From: Planococcus citri
Taxonomy: Eukaryota; Arthropoda; Insecta; Hemiptera; Pseudococcidae
Length of the DNA stretch: 64,000 bases
Assembly: GCF_950023065.1 (NCBI RefSeq)
Contig: NC_088680.1
Location: 63,029,350 to 63,093,349 of the forward strand
Direction of reading: 5' to 3'
In this document: one piece after another, positions 53,469-63,930 of the stretch
Numbering within the stretch: position 1 is the first letter of the stretch
How the letters are laid out: the number at the start of each line of letters is the position of its first letter
Made by a program: the position numbers and the translations under genes
The notes under the pieces: model-generated
Database searches by the model: none
The model's input: the letters and a program-made list of their open reading frames with translations, nothing else
Told to the model about the DNA's origin: nothing

Positions 53469-56400
53469 CTAAAACAAATCCAAACATACGACGAATACTG
53501 AACTGGTAGCTGCTTTGGTATTCTCATCCTGTATGTTGGAACGCGGTACGCGTATTTTCTGAATTTTTTCTACCGTTTGGAGTTCGTCTTCGTCCGACGT
53601 AATCTCGTTATCTTCGATGAGGTGTGTGTTTAAAAATTCAGAAATTTTTTCTTTGAATGAGCGTTTATCGAGCCATGAACGTAGGCAGGGGTCATTTTCC
53701 AATTCAGCAAGCTCAGCCTTCTTTAAAAATAAAGTCAGCTGTCGAACATTTGCTATTCTATTCGTTTGAGAGTTATCAGTCGGTTCGATTAAGTATGAAT
53801 TTGTACCAGTACGTTTCAAAATTTTGAACGGTCCAATACGTTTCTGATACAATTTGGCCGCGGTCATTTTATCTGAACTAGATAATTTATGATTCGTCAG
53901 CAAAACCATGTCACCTTCTTTCAACGTATCGGGATCTTTGTGTTCTTTATTGAATTTGTACTCTTCTTCAATGCGTTTCAATCTGCGTCGCTCTCGAATA
54001 TACGTTTCAATTATTTGTCGATCCGACATTTTTTCAACTTGGAATTTTGCTAATTCCAGCGTGTACACGGCCTTTTTGGCCAAATGGTCGGCGATTATAT
54101 TCGTATATTCGTACTTGCGGGCGTATACGTGATGGAATTCAACATTGTCGAATGCTTTTCTTAATTCCAAAATTCGTTCGAATAGCGTACGATGATGGAC
54201 GGGTTTTTTACGCGCATTGAGCCATTTATGTACAGTATGATTTAACGCTTTAACTACGTAATTTGAATCAGAGAAGATTTTCACTTTCTTGACGTTGTTG
54301 AATTTGAGAATTTCCAGCGCCTGGATTATTGCTGTCAATTCTGCAAAATTATTCGATAATTGGAATTCGTCGGTAGGTATTATCCTATCTGATACGTTTC
54401 GTATAGAATCTGGCGCAAAGCAGATGCCAATACCTGCAACAGCGTCTAAATCTCTGTTCTTGGAGCAAGCACCATCAGCAGTTACGCGCGCGTAATTATC
54501 CATGTCCAGAATTAAATCCTTGTTAGGGTCTAACTTTTCGGAAAAACTGTCGGCGAGTGTGACAGATGGAGCTTTGACCTTACTCAAATTTTCACGTAAT
54601 TCGAGCAATTTAAATTGAAAATCAAATTTCTTTCTTCGGTGAGGCATCCCTGTGTTAATATCGTCTCGCCTGCCCCATGCCTCATTGGGGGTAAAACCGA
54701 AGGAGGTAGGAGTATTATTAATTTCGGTCTGAATTTGTTGAATAAAATATTGCCATCCCGTATGAGGTTGATGAGGGTTGTGAATTTTATTCAATTTCAC
54801 ACGTAATTTGTCGCCAATTACTCGCATAGTTCGCTCTACCGAAGAGGATTGCGGGTTGTATGCGTTAGTATGTGCGACTTTTATATCGTTATGTTCGAGT
54901 AATTTATACCATGATTCGCTGATGAATTGCGAACCATTATCGGTAATTACCTTTTTGACGTTTATATCGCTACGTTCGATGTCAGCCAACACCGTTTTCA
55001 TAGCATTACAAACGTCCATTTGTCGAATATGGTGCATCGTTTGCAACCATACACGCCCAGTAAAAATGTCTTTTACTACAAGTAGGTATTTTGGGTATCC
55101 CGTGATGGCGGGAATAGGACCATAAATGTCAACTGATAAGACGTCGCCTATTGCATAGGCTTCAATTTGCCCGTATTCCAACACTTTATGGTTCGTGTAA
55201 TTTTTGTTAACCTTACACACGATACATGTGTTGCAGATTTCTCTTATATAGTGCATAGAGTTAGGGTGGTAATACATCCTACGAAACACCATTTCTAATT
55301 TGGCCGCTCCTAGGTGGCCATATGCGTGATGCAAATAGTCGACGGTATCGTAAAAGAGCGAGTCAGGTAGGTATGGTACGAAAGAGCCATTTTCTAAACG
55401 CTTCATTAGCATAGGCTTTTTGATAGGTTTCATCGCTACGATGTCCTCACCATCCATTTCCATTGGTTCAACTCGTTCTTCGAATACTTGTGTATCGTGT
55501 ATTGCGAATTTCTTCGCACGGCGCATTTTTATTTCAATTTCCTTTTTCTCATCGTCGTTATAATGAGTAGTTAGGATTTTAAAAAGCGCTGCGCAAGTAT
55601 CATCACCGTGTTGGTATTTAGGAATGTCATTGAGCTTGCTATATAGCAAGGAAATATTTTCTTCGACAAAATATACTTCATATGGTGGAATTTCGGTGGA
55701 AAAATTTTTTATTTCGAGCTCTTTAGCTTTTACATCGTATAAACGTTTATTTGATTTATCCATCGACCATTCGAGATCGAAACAATTAAGCCAAGTTATC
55801 CAACTCGCAGCTTTGCGATGAGATTGAGCCATATCTCGATATTTATTAACAATTGCCATTAAATTCTTACGTACGTGTATTTTTCGACCAATAACCCACA
55901 TTTGAACTTTTTTCAAAACTTGAACGAGAGCCATTATTTCGCGATCGAACAGCGTAAATTTCTTTTGATGTGGCTCGAATAAAATGGATACGAATAAACA
56001 GATTTGTTTTTCCTTTGTATCTTTATCTTTGTAGAATAGTACTGCATTCATGGCATCTTCAGATACACTCGTGTCGAGGTATAAATCGCCTTCTTGAGGT
56101 GGTGGTTTCAATTTGAATTCTTTGCAGTATTCTGCTTTTAATAATTCAAAAGCTTTCGCCTGTTCGGCTCCCCAGGTGACCTTATCGGAGTTACCTTTGG
56201 TAAGGTCGTAGATGGGTTGTAGAATTTGCATATAATTCGGTATGAAATTTCGATAAAGCCCAGTTAGGCCAACTAAAGTAAGTATTTCCTTAACCGTTTT
56301 AAGTTCGAACTTTCCTTTCTTCGTGTGTTTTTGAACAAATTCCAAAAACTTCGTTATTTTCTCGTTTTGCTTCGCGACTTCGTCTTTTGAAATTACAAAG

Positions 56401-58942
56401 CCAAGGTGCTCGGCGTATTCGCGAAAAAATTGAGTTTTATTCGGATTCAGTTTAAGTCCAGCTTTTCGAATCGCTTCAAAAACTTTCTTCAATCGATCCA
56501 AAGTTTCTCGGAACGTTGCGCCCGATACCTTTACATCATCGACGAATTTCGTGACACCTTTCATATCAGGTAGTACCTGATTTATCATATGCACGAATTC
56601 GCCACTCGATATTTTCAAGCCGTAGGGCAATCTGCAAAATTCATAGACTTGCCCACATACCTGAAAAGCGGTAAATTCTCGCGATGCCTCGTCTAAAACG
56701 AGCTGCCAAAAACCGGCAGTAAAATCCAAAGTACAAAAGAGTTCATCACCCTTATTCTCGAAAATTATCCATTCAACCGGATTCGGTTCGGTAAGTACTT
56801 GTTGAAGTTTTTTATTGAGTTCGTCGGCGTCTAGGCACAAACGTATATCGCCATTTTTCTTTATTACCGGTGCCATGGTATTTATGTATTTAGACCTAGA
56901 CGGTCGTATAATCCCTTCGCGTAACATTTTAGCTATCGTTCGTCGTAAAGCCTCCATGATTTTTTGCGATGGGCGGAATTTCTCTCCACGCCATGGTCCC
57001 AGTTTGGGATCGACGTCGAACTTAAATTTTACCTTTTCACCGATATAGCGTCCAGGGGAATTGCTGAATATGTCGCAATATTCTTCGACCTCTTTGAACG
57101 CATTTTCAGCCGTTTCGGCTGTAATTCGACCTTTAATTACCAAATTATTTAGATCATTTTTCATGTTCTTTTTGTACAATTCTTGCGCTAAAATTTGTTC
57201 ATTCGCGAACTCTTGGTCAAAGTACCCAGTTTGTCGATGTAAATGATGAATCATTTCGTGTCGATAATTAGGGTCTTCTTCGATATGATAGACAGACAAA
57301 GCATCCCTATATTCGTCTTCACGTAGGTAGGGTATTTTAAAGGGTACCCCGTTGCGAGGTTTGCAATTTGCATAATCGTGCCCCTTTTCGAGCTTAGGCT
57401 CGATACCTAAGTATCGCATCGATACTCTACCTAATATACACGATTTAGCAGGTGTATCTAGTATGAAGAATGGCGCATAGATTAAGTGTGTACCTATACG
57501 CATACATATCTCGACGATATGAGTCATTGTTTTGACTATAGAATTATCTGCCATTTTCAGCATCACTGGTCGTCGTAATTGTATGTATTTAATCCATTGT
57601 GGATGCTGGCGTGTGATGTATTCGACTACTGGTTTCGAGATGACGTTAGGTAGAGCACCGCTATCTAATTGAATAGCAAGTGGTTGTAACCCTATCATTA
57701 CGGGTATTACGCATATTGGGTCTACGGTGGAATGATCGATAAATTGATCTTTTGTCATCGGTTGCATTTGAGTTTCATTCGTAGGTGGATCTTTCTTTGT
57801 ATGCGCATAGTCGATCGAATCTACATAATTGACACCTAAAACTTTAGGCCCGATTTTGTCAATTTTTTCTGTAGTTTTGATTGTGTCCTCATCGGACTCG
57901 TCATCTGACATCGTTACGTCACCGTTAGTACCTTTTATATGTACACGTTTTTTGATTTGAATATTTTCCATATTCACAGGTTTTGATAATTTACCAGATT
58001 TCGCCGGTGGATCGTAGATTATTTTCACAAACAGTGAACTACCATCAGGGGAAACCATACGACGCGTATATTCACCTGTTACTTGATCACATTCGATTTT
58101 TTGCGATAAAATCTGGACCAATTTACGCATCATTAAGTTGCTGATAGGCATTTTCTCGTCCATTGGGTTTTCATGCAGTTTTAGATTCGTAGCGAATAAC
58201 TTCTTCAATGGTCCTTTACTTTCTTCTCGATATAACGGTTTGTTAGCATTTTGATTATCGAGAGTAACTTTTTCATACTTATTGAGTGCCGCGGTTATCA
58301 TTTCTAATAAATACGAATAAGTCGACATTTCAGGATAGTACCTATCAAATTCTTTCGCATAGTAGAATTTGTCGAGTCGAGGTATTATGTTATTTTTATC
58401 GTCGACCGCAGGTCTGGTAAAAACTACACCTGTGTCGGATGTAACCACTTCTTGCTTTAGAAATTCATACGCCGGCTGGCGCCAAAAAGTGATGCGTTTA
58501 TCATCGAGAAGTCTAATGAACATATCGCGGTATGCAATGTACCGATTCAAGCTAACAGGCTTGTCGGTACGTTTACGTGGTTTTACTAAAGGCATTAGTA
58601 AAAAGATGTGTTCGACTTTTTTCGTGTCGAGTAAGAGATTAATGATGTTATCGATTTGGCGTGCGACGACCGCGTATGGTTTTTTAGAAAAATTTAGCTC
58701 CATCTGACCCATTGATAATACCACTTTTGTTCCTGGGTATATTCGAATAGGTTCTATACGTTTGTATAGTTCTTCTAAACTTAATTGATCGCGCAGATGT
58801 TCGTCCATTATCACTTTGTGTGAAATCGATCCTCGTTTAAGGTAATGAACTAAACTGTCTCCAAGCCATGTATATTCGTCGAATATCGCACTGGGGGGTG
58901 AGACATTACTAGGTGACTCCCCCGCAGTCCCTAGCTTCGTTG
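53469..58942 (-). CDS. pol: Pol polyprotein (protease, RT, RNase H, integrase with an inserted second RNase H)
   Basis: In the -1 frame relative to gag and open from the gag stop region. Numbering here starts at the GTG at 58814 (1781 residues). A ~350-residue N-terminal region of unknown function is followed by an aspartic protease (DSGA at 384-387) and reverse transcriptase (D697 in LDFTAGFW, FVDD at 757-760). The RNase H that follows has D914 and E959, but no TDHK-type third aspartate is visible. Integrase has zinc-finger ligands (HHAYGH at 1162-1167, CNTC at 1194-1197) and D1229, D1292 and E1327. A second RNase H spans ~1440-1580 (D1447 in ADGA, E1492, D1516 in FSDSN, D1576 in ADHLA). An integrase C-terminal domain follows with GPF at 1661-1663. 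It makes and inserts the cDNA. The second RNase H is unusual in position. Confidence 0.9.
58890..58928 (-). promoter_or_regulatory. predicted frameshift-stimulating stem-loop
   Basis: On the element strand ACTGCGGGGG can pair with CCCCCCAGT across a ~20-base loop: nine base pairs with one bulge, starting 14 bases after the slippery site. The spacing is longer than the usual 5-9 bases, so its role is uncertain. Confidence 0.5.
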
Positions 58943-61003
58943 GTTTCCCGCGGGCGTAGCGGCGGGTGGCGGGGTATTCGTAGAATTATTCGCTGCGTTC
59001 GGTGTGTTTGTTTGACTCGTTGATGGTTGGGTGGTGGACGCGGTAGCGGGGGGATTGTTTACATGCGAATCCATGTGTGTTGCGGTAGGTTGGGGAAATT
59101 GTAACGTAGCGTATTGAACTTGTAACGCATCATTTTGTTCTTGTGTTGATTCAGGTAATTCACTTATCGTAGCCGGTTGGCTATTTTGATTCGTCGCTAA
59201 TTGTTGGTAATAGTTATATAGGTATTGACAGTATTCGTCGTAATATGGGCTGGTTGCATCGATGTTTAGATTATTATCTTCGTAGTGTTGACCCGATGTT
59301 GGTACCTGAAAATTTTGAACGAACTGAGTCGACCCGTCAGGGCCCATCGTTACAAATTGTGCAGGCATGATTGCCGGCGGTGGGGGTGGCAATGCTATGA
59401 CTGCTGGAGGGGTAGATACGTTTTGCGTATTATTATTATTGTTGTTATTGTTAGCCGCGTAATTATTCCGATTAGGGTGGTTCTGAAATCGAAAATTTGG
59501 CTGCAATCGTGCGTTTTGCGGGAATCTAGGTCTCTGTCCCTGTTGCTGATTTCCATTGTTTCCTTGGACGGATTGTCCTATAGCTTGGGGGGTTGGAAAC
59601 GTCGGTGGTTGTTGTCCAGGGGGTGGCATTAGCATTGGTAATAATGGTCTTGTATGAACCAAGTTCGGTTGCATCCAGCGTGGTACTGGTCCTTGCATGA
59701 ATATGTGTCGTTGCATTTGCCATTCTGGAAATGGTTTGGGTTTTGCTTGCATCGGTACGATACGTACACGTCGATGTTTCGCGAAATCGACTTTAATGCC
59801 AGCCAATTCACGTAGTTTTGCAATGAATTGCTCCAACGTTTGGTTTTGATCTTGTACCATCATTTGATAGGCGGGTGGTAGTTTTACCGAAATTGCGCGA
59901 ATGATGTATTGCGTGCCACGACGATCAGTGTGGCTCAATGCAATTGTAAACCGAATTAGTTGACCGATTAAATCTTGTAGACTTGTCGCACAGTCGTAAT
60001 TATTACACGCCATTTCAAGTCTATCTTGAGCCCGTTCGTTCCAATAAAATTGGAGGAAACTCTTCTTCGTATTTTCATACGAATCATTTGGGCAGAGAGT
60101 AGTCATCCACGCTTCGCGGTCATACGTAGTTACTACCGTTGTAAATACGTGTGCTTTATGCGCATCGGGCGCATTAGTTGCATCAGTGAAATGCTCAAAA
60201 CGTTGTATGAAATCGTGAGGAAATAAACGGTTTTGTTCCGAGAATATGATATTCGATGCTTTGAGCAACATAACATCGATCTTATTCGGCTGACGACTAC
60301 CTCCTGGTGCATTCGGTGCGTTGTTGACTCTTTGTTCGAGTGTATTGACCTTTTGCGCGAGGTGTTCAGTGGTTTGCGTTTCTTCCGCGAGTACTTGCAC
60401 GTGCTCAGCTAGTTGGCCACGAATACCACGTACATCAGTTTCTAGTGTATCGATGTCTCTTTCATGATCATCCGTTTTTCTTCTTAGTGATCGAAACCGA
60501 TTTTCGTTTCGGGTGGCCTGTTCGTCTTGCCGTGCCTTGATTGTTTGGATTTCATCATTGTTCGATTCGGCTCTATGCTGAGCTTTTCCTGCAATTTGTA
60601 ATGCATTAGCTGCCATGTTATTGGCTTGTTGCGCTGATGCGTCGATGTCGTTGATTTTATCCTTCATCATTTCTTGATTTTTTAGGGTTTTCCTAAAATG
60701 GCCATCGATATACCGCCAGGTATATTTCAATCTTTCAGTAATATGGTCGACTTCTACCTCGCCGGGTGGCATTGTGGGAGGGTCCATTAACTCTTCCTCA
60801 CTTACAGGTAGATCGCTTCCATCATCGGTGAACGGATCGTCCAATTCGTGAAGCGTACTTAAGTTTATTATCGAGGGTGCGGCAGTTACCTTTTTCTTGT
60901 TTTTGGTTTGCGGCTTCGAGCTACTAGGCGGTGGTCGTTGCAAATCCTTTTCATTTAGGCTACGCCGCGGCTGATTTCTCAAACGATCTTTTAGGGTCGA
61001 CAT
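58931..61003 (-). CDS. gag: Gag polyprotein
   Basis: 690 codons from the first ATG at 61003 (the open frame extends five codons further upstream without an ATG). The N-terminus is basic and polar with an acidic DD/EE stretch. A long heptad-like region (about residues 110-230) should form a coiled coil. A capsid-like helical block (about 240-405) contains FIQRFEHFTDATNAPD and FLQFYWNERAQDRLEM, matching the retrotransposon Gag capsid pattern. The C-terminal ~260 residues are Pro/Gln/Asn-rich with a basic patch (PRFPQNARLQPNFRFQ) that may bind RNA in place of a CCHC zinc knuckle, which is absent. It forms the virus-like particle shell. Confidence 0.85.
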   Translation of the reverse strand: MSTLKDRLRNQPRRSLNEKDLQRPPPSSSKPQTKNKKKVTAAPSIINLSTLHELDDPFTDDGSDLPVSEEELMDPPTMPPGEVEVDHITERLKYTWRYIDGHFRKTLKNQEMMKDKINDIDASAQQANNMAANALQIAGKAQHRAESNNDEIQTIKARQDEQATRNENRFRSLRRKTDDHERDIDTLETDVRGIRGQLAEHVQVLAEETQTTEHLAQKVNTLEQRVNNAPNAPGGSRQPNKIDVMLLKASNIIFSEQNRLFPHDFIQRFEHFTDATNAPDAHKAHVFTTVVTTYDREAWMTTLCPNDSYENTKKSFLQFYWNERAQDRLEMACNNYDCATSLQDLIGQLIRFTIALSHTDRRGTQYIIRAISVKLPPAYQMMVQDQNQTLEQFIAKLRELAGIKVDFAKHRRVRIVPMQAKPKPFPEWQMQRHIFMQGPVPRWMQPNLVHTRPLLPMLMPPPGQQPPTFPTPQAIGQSVQGNNGNQQQGQRPRFPQNARLQPNFRFQNHPNRNNYAANNNNNNNNTQNVSTPPAVIALPPPPPAIMPAQFVTMGPDGSTQFVQNFQVPTSGQHYEDNNLNIDATSPYYDEYCQYLYNYYQQLATNQNSQPATISELPESTQEQNDALQVQYATLQFPQPTATHMDSHVNNPPATASTTQPSTSQTNTPNAANNSTNTPPPAATPAGNQRS
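58943..58949 (-). promoter_or_regulatory. -1 ribosomal frameshift site GGGAAAC at the gag-pol junction
   Basis: Read in the gag frame as G GGA AAC, five codons before the TAG gag stop (58931-58933). Slipping back one base enters the pol frame, which is open from here through the whole pol region. GGGAAAC is a known slippery heptamer of the X XXY YYZ class. Confidence 0.7.
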
Positions 61004-61459
61004 GTCGTTAAATTCCAAAGAATTTACTTGACAAACGATTTTACGACTTTTTTAATTGCTCTAAACGAGCTACTGTAAGAAAAAATAAAGGGTTTGAATG
61101 GAATGTGCCGGCAAACTCCACTCGGTTCGCGAATGCGCGTTTTTACGACTTGTTCAAGGGCAAGTCTACCTCGTAGCAACCGCGAAGGGTTGGCAATCAA
61201 GCGTGACGAGGTGAATCGAGTTCAGACGAGCGGTTTCCCGCGCTTTTTCAAACTCGACGATTCGCGCCTTAAAATACACAAAATTTACGCGAATTTCCGG
61301 GATTTGCCCTGAAATACACGTAGATAACAAATGCAACGTATTATAAAAAGCGCTTCGCGGATATAAGTTTAAAAATTAAACACTTTAACAGGCGCAAATT
61401 CCGTGATGGAAAGCACTTGAACTTTTTGCATGCAAGAAAAAATTCTCGTCAGGCGCCAA
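61004..61459 (-). other. retrotransposon 5' leader with primer-binding site
   Basis: Leader between the 5' LTR and gag. TGGCGCCTGACGAG (about 61445-61458, minus strand) begins one base inside the LTR and is the candidate tRNA primer-binding site. I did not identify the tRNA. The rest is CpG-rich relative to the host DNA. Confidence 0.65.
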
Positions 61460-61978
61460 TGATAAAATAATATAATTTCACGTATGAAAGATATGACGAA
61501 TAAAGCAAGTTGGCATAAAATAAGTACTTACCCCAGCTCACCTACACAGTACCGAAGAGTACCTTACACACGACGAATATAATAAATTAACAAAGAGTAC
61601 ACGAATACGTGACGAAATTCGTTATATTTGAGTTTAATCACACAGAAATACACGTCAATAATCGATAATTATTCATAAAATGCACCACGAACTCGTGTGA
61701 AATAGGGAAAATATTGTACAAATTTGGAGGGATCACTTAAATACACTAATTAATTCTACGAAATAACTTTTAACTTGGACCCGGAGGACACAAAGACTAA
61801 AAGGCACATTAACTTGGCGATTCGCGGACAACCGTTGATGAACTGCGAATTGGTCCAGTCGCAAAAGATGCTGCTAAACCTCTTTCGCGACTGTACCAAT
61901 CAGTGTTACCCGAAATAGAAGGGTTAAATACTCTAATATTACGAGTTTCCGGACATAGGCATAAGTCTCAGTCTAACA
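61460..61978 (-). repeat. 5' LTR
   Basis: 519 bp, identical by eye to 52637-53155. It presumably carries the promoter. I did not locate a convincing TATA box. Confidence 0.92.
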
Positions 61979-62596
61979 AAATGAAAAAAAAAATAAATAA
62001 AAATAATTCTAGCAATGAATATTCTCCACCTATCACTAATTAATTATGAAATCAATGCACCTGATTTAATTTTTATAATTCCCTTTTTTTGTAAATTGAT
62101 GATGTATCAGCTAAAAGTTTGAAGTCAAAAGCTTAAAGCCAAAAGTTTAAAGCTAAAAGCTTAATGAAATATAGCTGAAAGCTGCTAAATTGAAAATATA
62201 AGGGATAGCCATTGGAAGATAAAAGTTTGGCTGAAATAAGCCTTAAAACTCAAGATAGCCAAAAGCTAAAGCCAAAAGTTTCAATTTTGAAATTTCAAGC
62301 TAAAAGCCAAAAGCTGAAGTTTCATTTCAAGGCTTTTCATCCCTGACGTATGTCAAAAGCCTTATGATGATGCAATGTCAAAATTTCACCATCCTACAGA
62401 TATGCCCCATGGCTACCATTAATAGCTGTAATAATCAATATTTTACCCTAAAAGAGTCTGGAAATGCTCAAAAAGAGCAAAAAACACCAAGAACAATTCC
62501 TTTACATAATTTTGCATTGTTTTCAAAAATTTTCTGACATATCATATATTGGATTTTTCATATAAATAAATGTCTGTACACTCACATATCAATATA

Positions 62597-63560
62597 CAGT
62601 ATACTCTCGCTAACTTGAACCCCTCTATTAGCCGTCCAACCTCCATTCCCCTTGAAACCTCTGTAACACATAATGTTAACATCACATGGATAAGTTGAAA
62701 TTGACTACACATACCAGTTGTAACTCGAAGCTAAACTTTGCCAAAAATAGCTAAAAAGCCTCTATACGTCGTACGTTCAGGGCTGTTGGACATGAAGCGT
62801 AAACGTATCGTTTCATTTTGTTTTGGTTGAGCTCCTTGAACCAAACTGTTTTGTTATCCCATTTCATTTTGTTCTATAAAAGTGGTATCATTTCATTTTG
62901 TGCCATTTTATGTCGTTTCATTTCGTTTCCTTTCAGCCAAAAAAGTGAGAAAAGTGGACATTTTTATCAATATGAATAAAATATGCAGAAGAGAACCCCC
63001 CTAAAGGCTCTAAATGGATAAAATTTGAGTGAATTTGACAAAATTTGGTCAAAATTTACAAAAAAAAACTTGCAATGAAAAGCCGAAAATTGAAGAAACA
63101 GATTCGTTTCGTTATAACGTTGCGTTTCATTTTGTGTCTCGTTTTGTGTCCAGAGGAAAAAATTGCCGTTTCGTTTCATTTCGTATTAACAGCCCTGCGT
63201 ACGTTGTTGGGCGTTTACCTCTCTACTCAAAAATTTCAATTCATACTTCTATCTTTTATGCACTTACACATCACAGTTGTAACTCAAAGCTAAACTTCTG
63301 CCATAAATAGCAAGAAAGCATCTATAAGTTGTACATTGTCGATTTGTTGGGGGTTTACCTCTATAACTCGAATATTTCAACTCATACTTCTATCTTTTTT
63401 GCACTTACATATCTCTCAATTCATTCATTTTGTAAGACCTCTATAACTCGAACACTCTCAAAATCTAACCTGCATAACTTGAAACTGATTACCTCAAAAA
63501 CCTCTATAAGCCGAATGAATGACCACTCCCCTTAGATTTCGAGTTATCGAGAGCAAACTG
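62597..63560. mobile_element. pogo/Tigger-like non-autonomous element
   Basis: The ends CAGTATACTCTCGCTAACTT and, inverted from the right, CAGTTTGCTCTCGATAACTC resemble pogo/Tigger ends (CAGT....CTCGATAA). The left border is TA, and the right shows TG where TA would be expected. Several internal repeats of TCAATTCATACTTCTATCTT occur (about 63238 and 63379). It carries a smaller inserted element at 62778-63197. No transposase. Confidence 0.6.
62778..63197. mobile_element. 420-bp hAT-type MITE
   Basis: The ends are CAGGGCTGTT and its inverse AACAGCCCTG (the right copy is preceded by ATT), flanked by the exact 8-bp direct repeat CGTACGTT (62770-62777 and 63198-63205). Subterminal TTTCATTTTGT/TTTCGTTTCATT words occur at both ends. 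It is nested in the pogo-like element. Confidence 0.8.
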
Positions 63561-63584
63561 TGTATCGATAATATCCCACCACTA

Positions 63585-63930
63585 GACAAGATGAAAGGAC
63601 AAAAGACAGAATGTTGAAAAGATGGAAAGACAAATAGGTGAAAAGATGGAAGGGCAAAAAGATGAAAAGACAAAAGGACAAAAGTACAAAAAGACAAGAG
63701 GACAAGAAGACGACTAGACAAAAAGACAAAACGACGAAAAGATGAAACGATGAAGAGACGAAACGACGAAGAGATGAAAAGATGAAATGACGAAAAGACA
63801 AAACGACGAAAAGACAAAAGGGCAAAAAGACAAAAGGGCAAAAAGATGAAAAGACGAAACGACAACAAGGCAAAATGATGGAGAGCGGGGGAGGGGATAC
63901 AAAAAGACAAAAAGATGGTGATGCAAGAGT
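63585..63930. repeat. purine-rich satellite, block 3
   Basis: Continuation of the GACAAAAAGATGAAAAG array interrupted at 51915. The antisense Phe/Ser/Leu-rich open frames here are satellite artefacts. Confidence 0.85.

Larger units (their letters stand above)
52637..61978 (-). mobile_element. Ty3/gypsy-type LTR retrotransposon, apparently intact and recent
   Basis: 9342 bp in minus orientation with two 519-bp LTRs that I find identical, TG...CA ends, and a 4-bp target duplication AAAT (52633-52636 and 61979-61982). A candidate primer-binding site TGGCGCCTGACGAG lies one base inside the 5' LTR. gag is followed by pol in the -1 frame across a GGGAAAC site. The pol order is protease, reverse transcriptase, RNase H, integrase, which is Ty3/gypsy-like, with an additional RNase H inside the integrase region. 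No envelope-like gene was seen. No stop or frameshift breaks either frame. Confidence 0.92.
52441..62345. mobile_element. small hAT-like element (AAAGCTGAAAGCC-rich), split by the LTR retrotransposon
   Basis: The ends are CAGGGATGAAAAGC and its inverse GCTTTTCATCCCTG. Before the retrotransposon insertion it was about 560 bp (52441-52636 plus 61983-62345). Both parts are rich in AAAAGCTGAAAGCC words. The direct repeat GTCAAAAG abuts the left end (52433-52440) and lies 6 bp beyond the right end (62352-62359), so the target duplication is imperfect. No coding capacity of its own. Confidence 0.65.
51916..63584. mobile_element. outer element with TAGTGRTGGGATATTATC inverted ends (hAT-like?), holding nested insertions
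   Basis: The left end TAGTGATGGGATATTATCAATA and the inverse of the right end, TAGTGGTGGGATATTATCGATA, match at 20 of 22 positions and sit exactly where the purine-rich satellite is interrupted. No exact 8-bp duplication is present. CTAG occurs at both borders and could be a 4-bp duplication. Its own sequence is only about 51916-52440, 62346-62596 and 63561-63584. The rest is later insertions. A ~48-bp inverted pair (52153-52203 and 52393-52440) lies near its left end. Confidence 0.5.

Noticed and set aside
58806..58814. Independent translation start for pol
   Set aside because: The first pol codon in the longest open segment is GTG and the pol frame is open upstream to the gag stop, so a frameshift from gag explains it better.
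51916..63584. Firm hAT assignment for the TAGTG-ended outer element
   Set aside because: No 8-bp direct repeat flanks it; only CTAG occurs at both borders, so the superfamily is left open.
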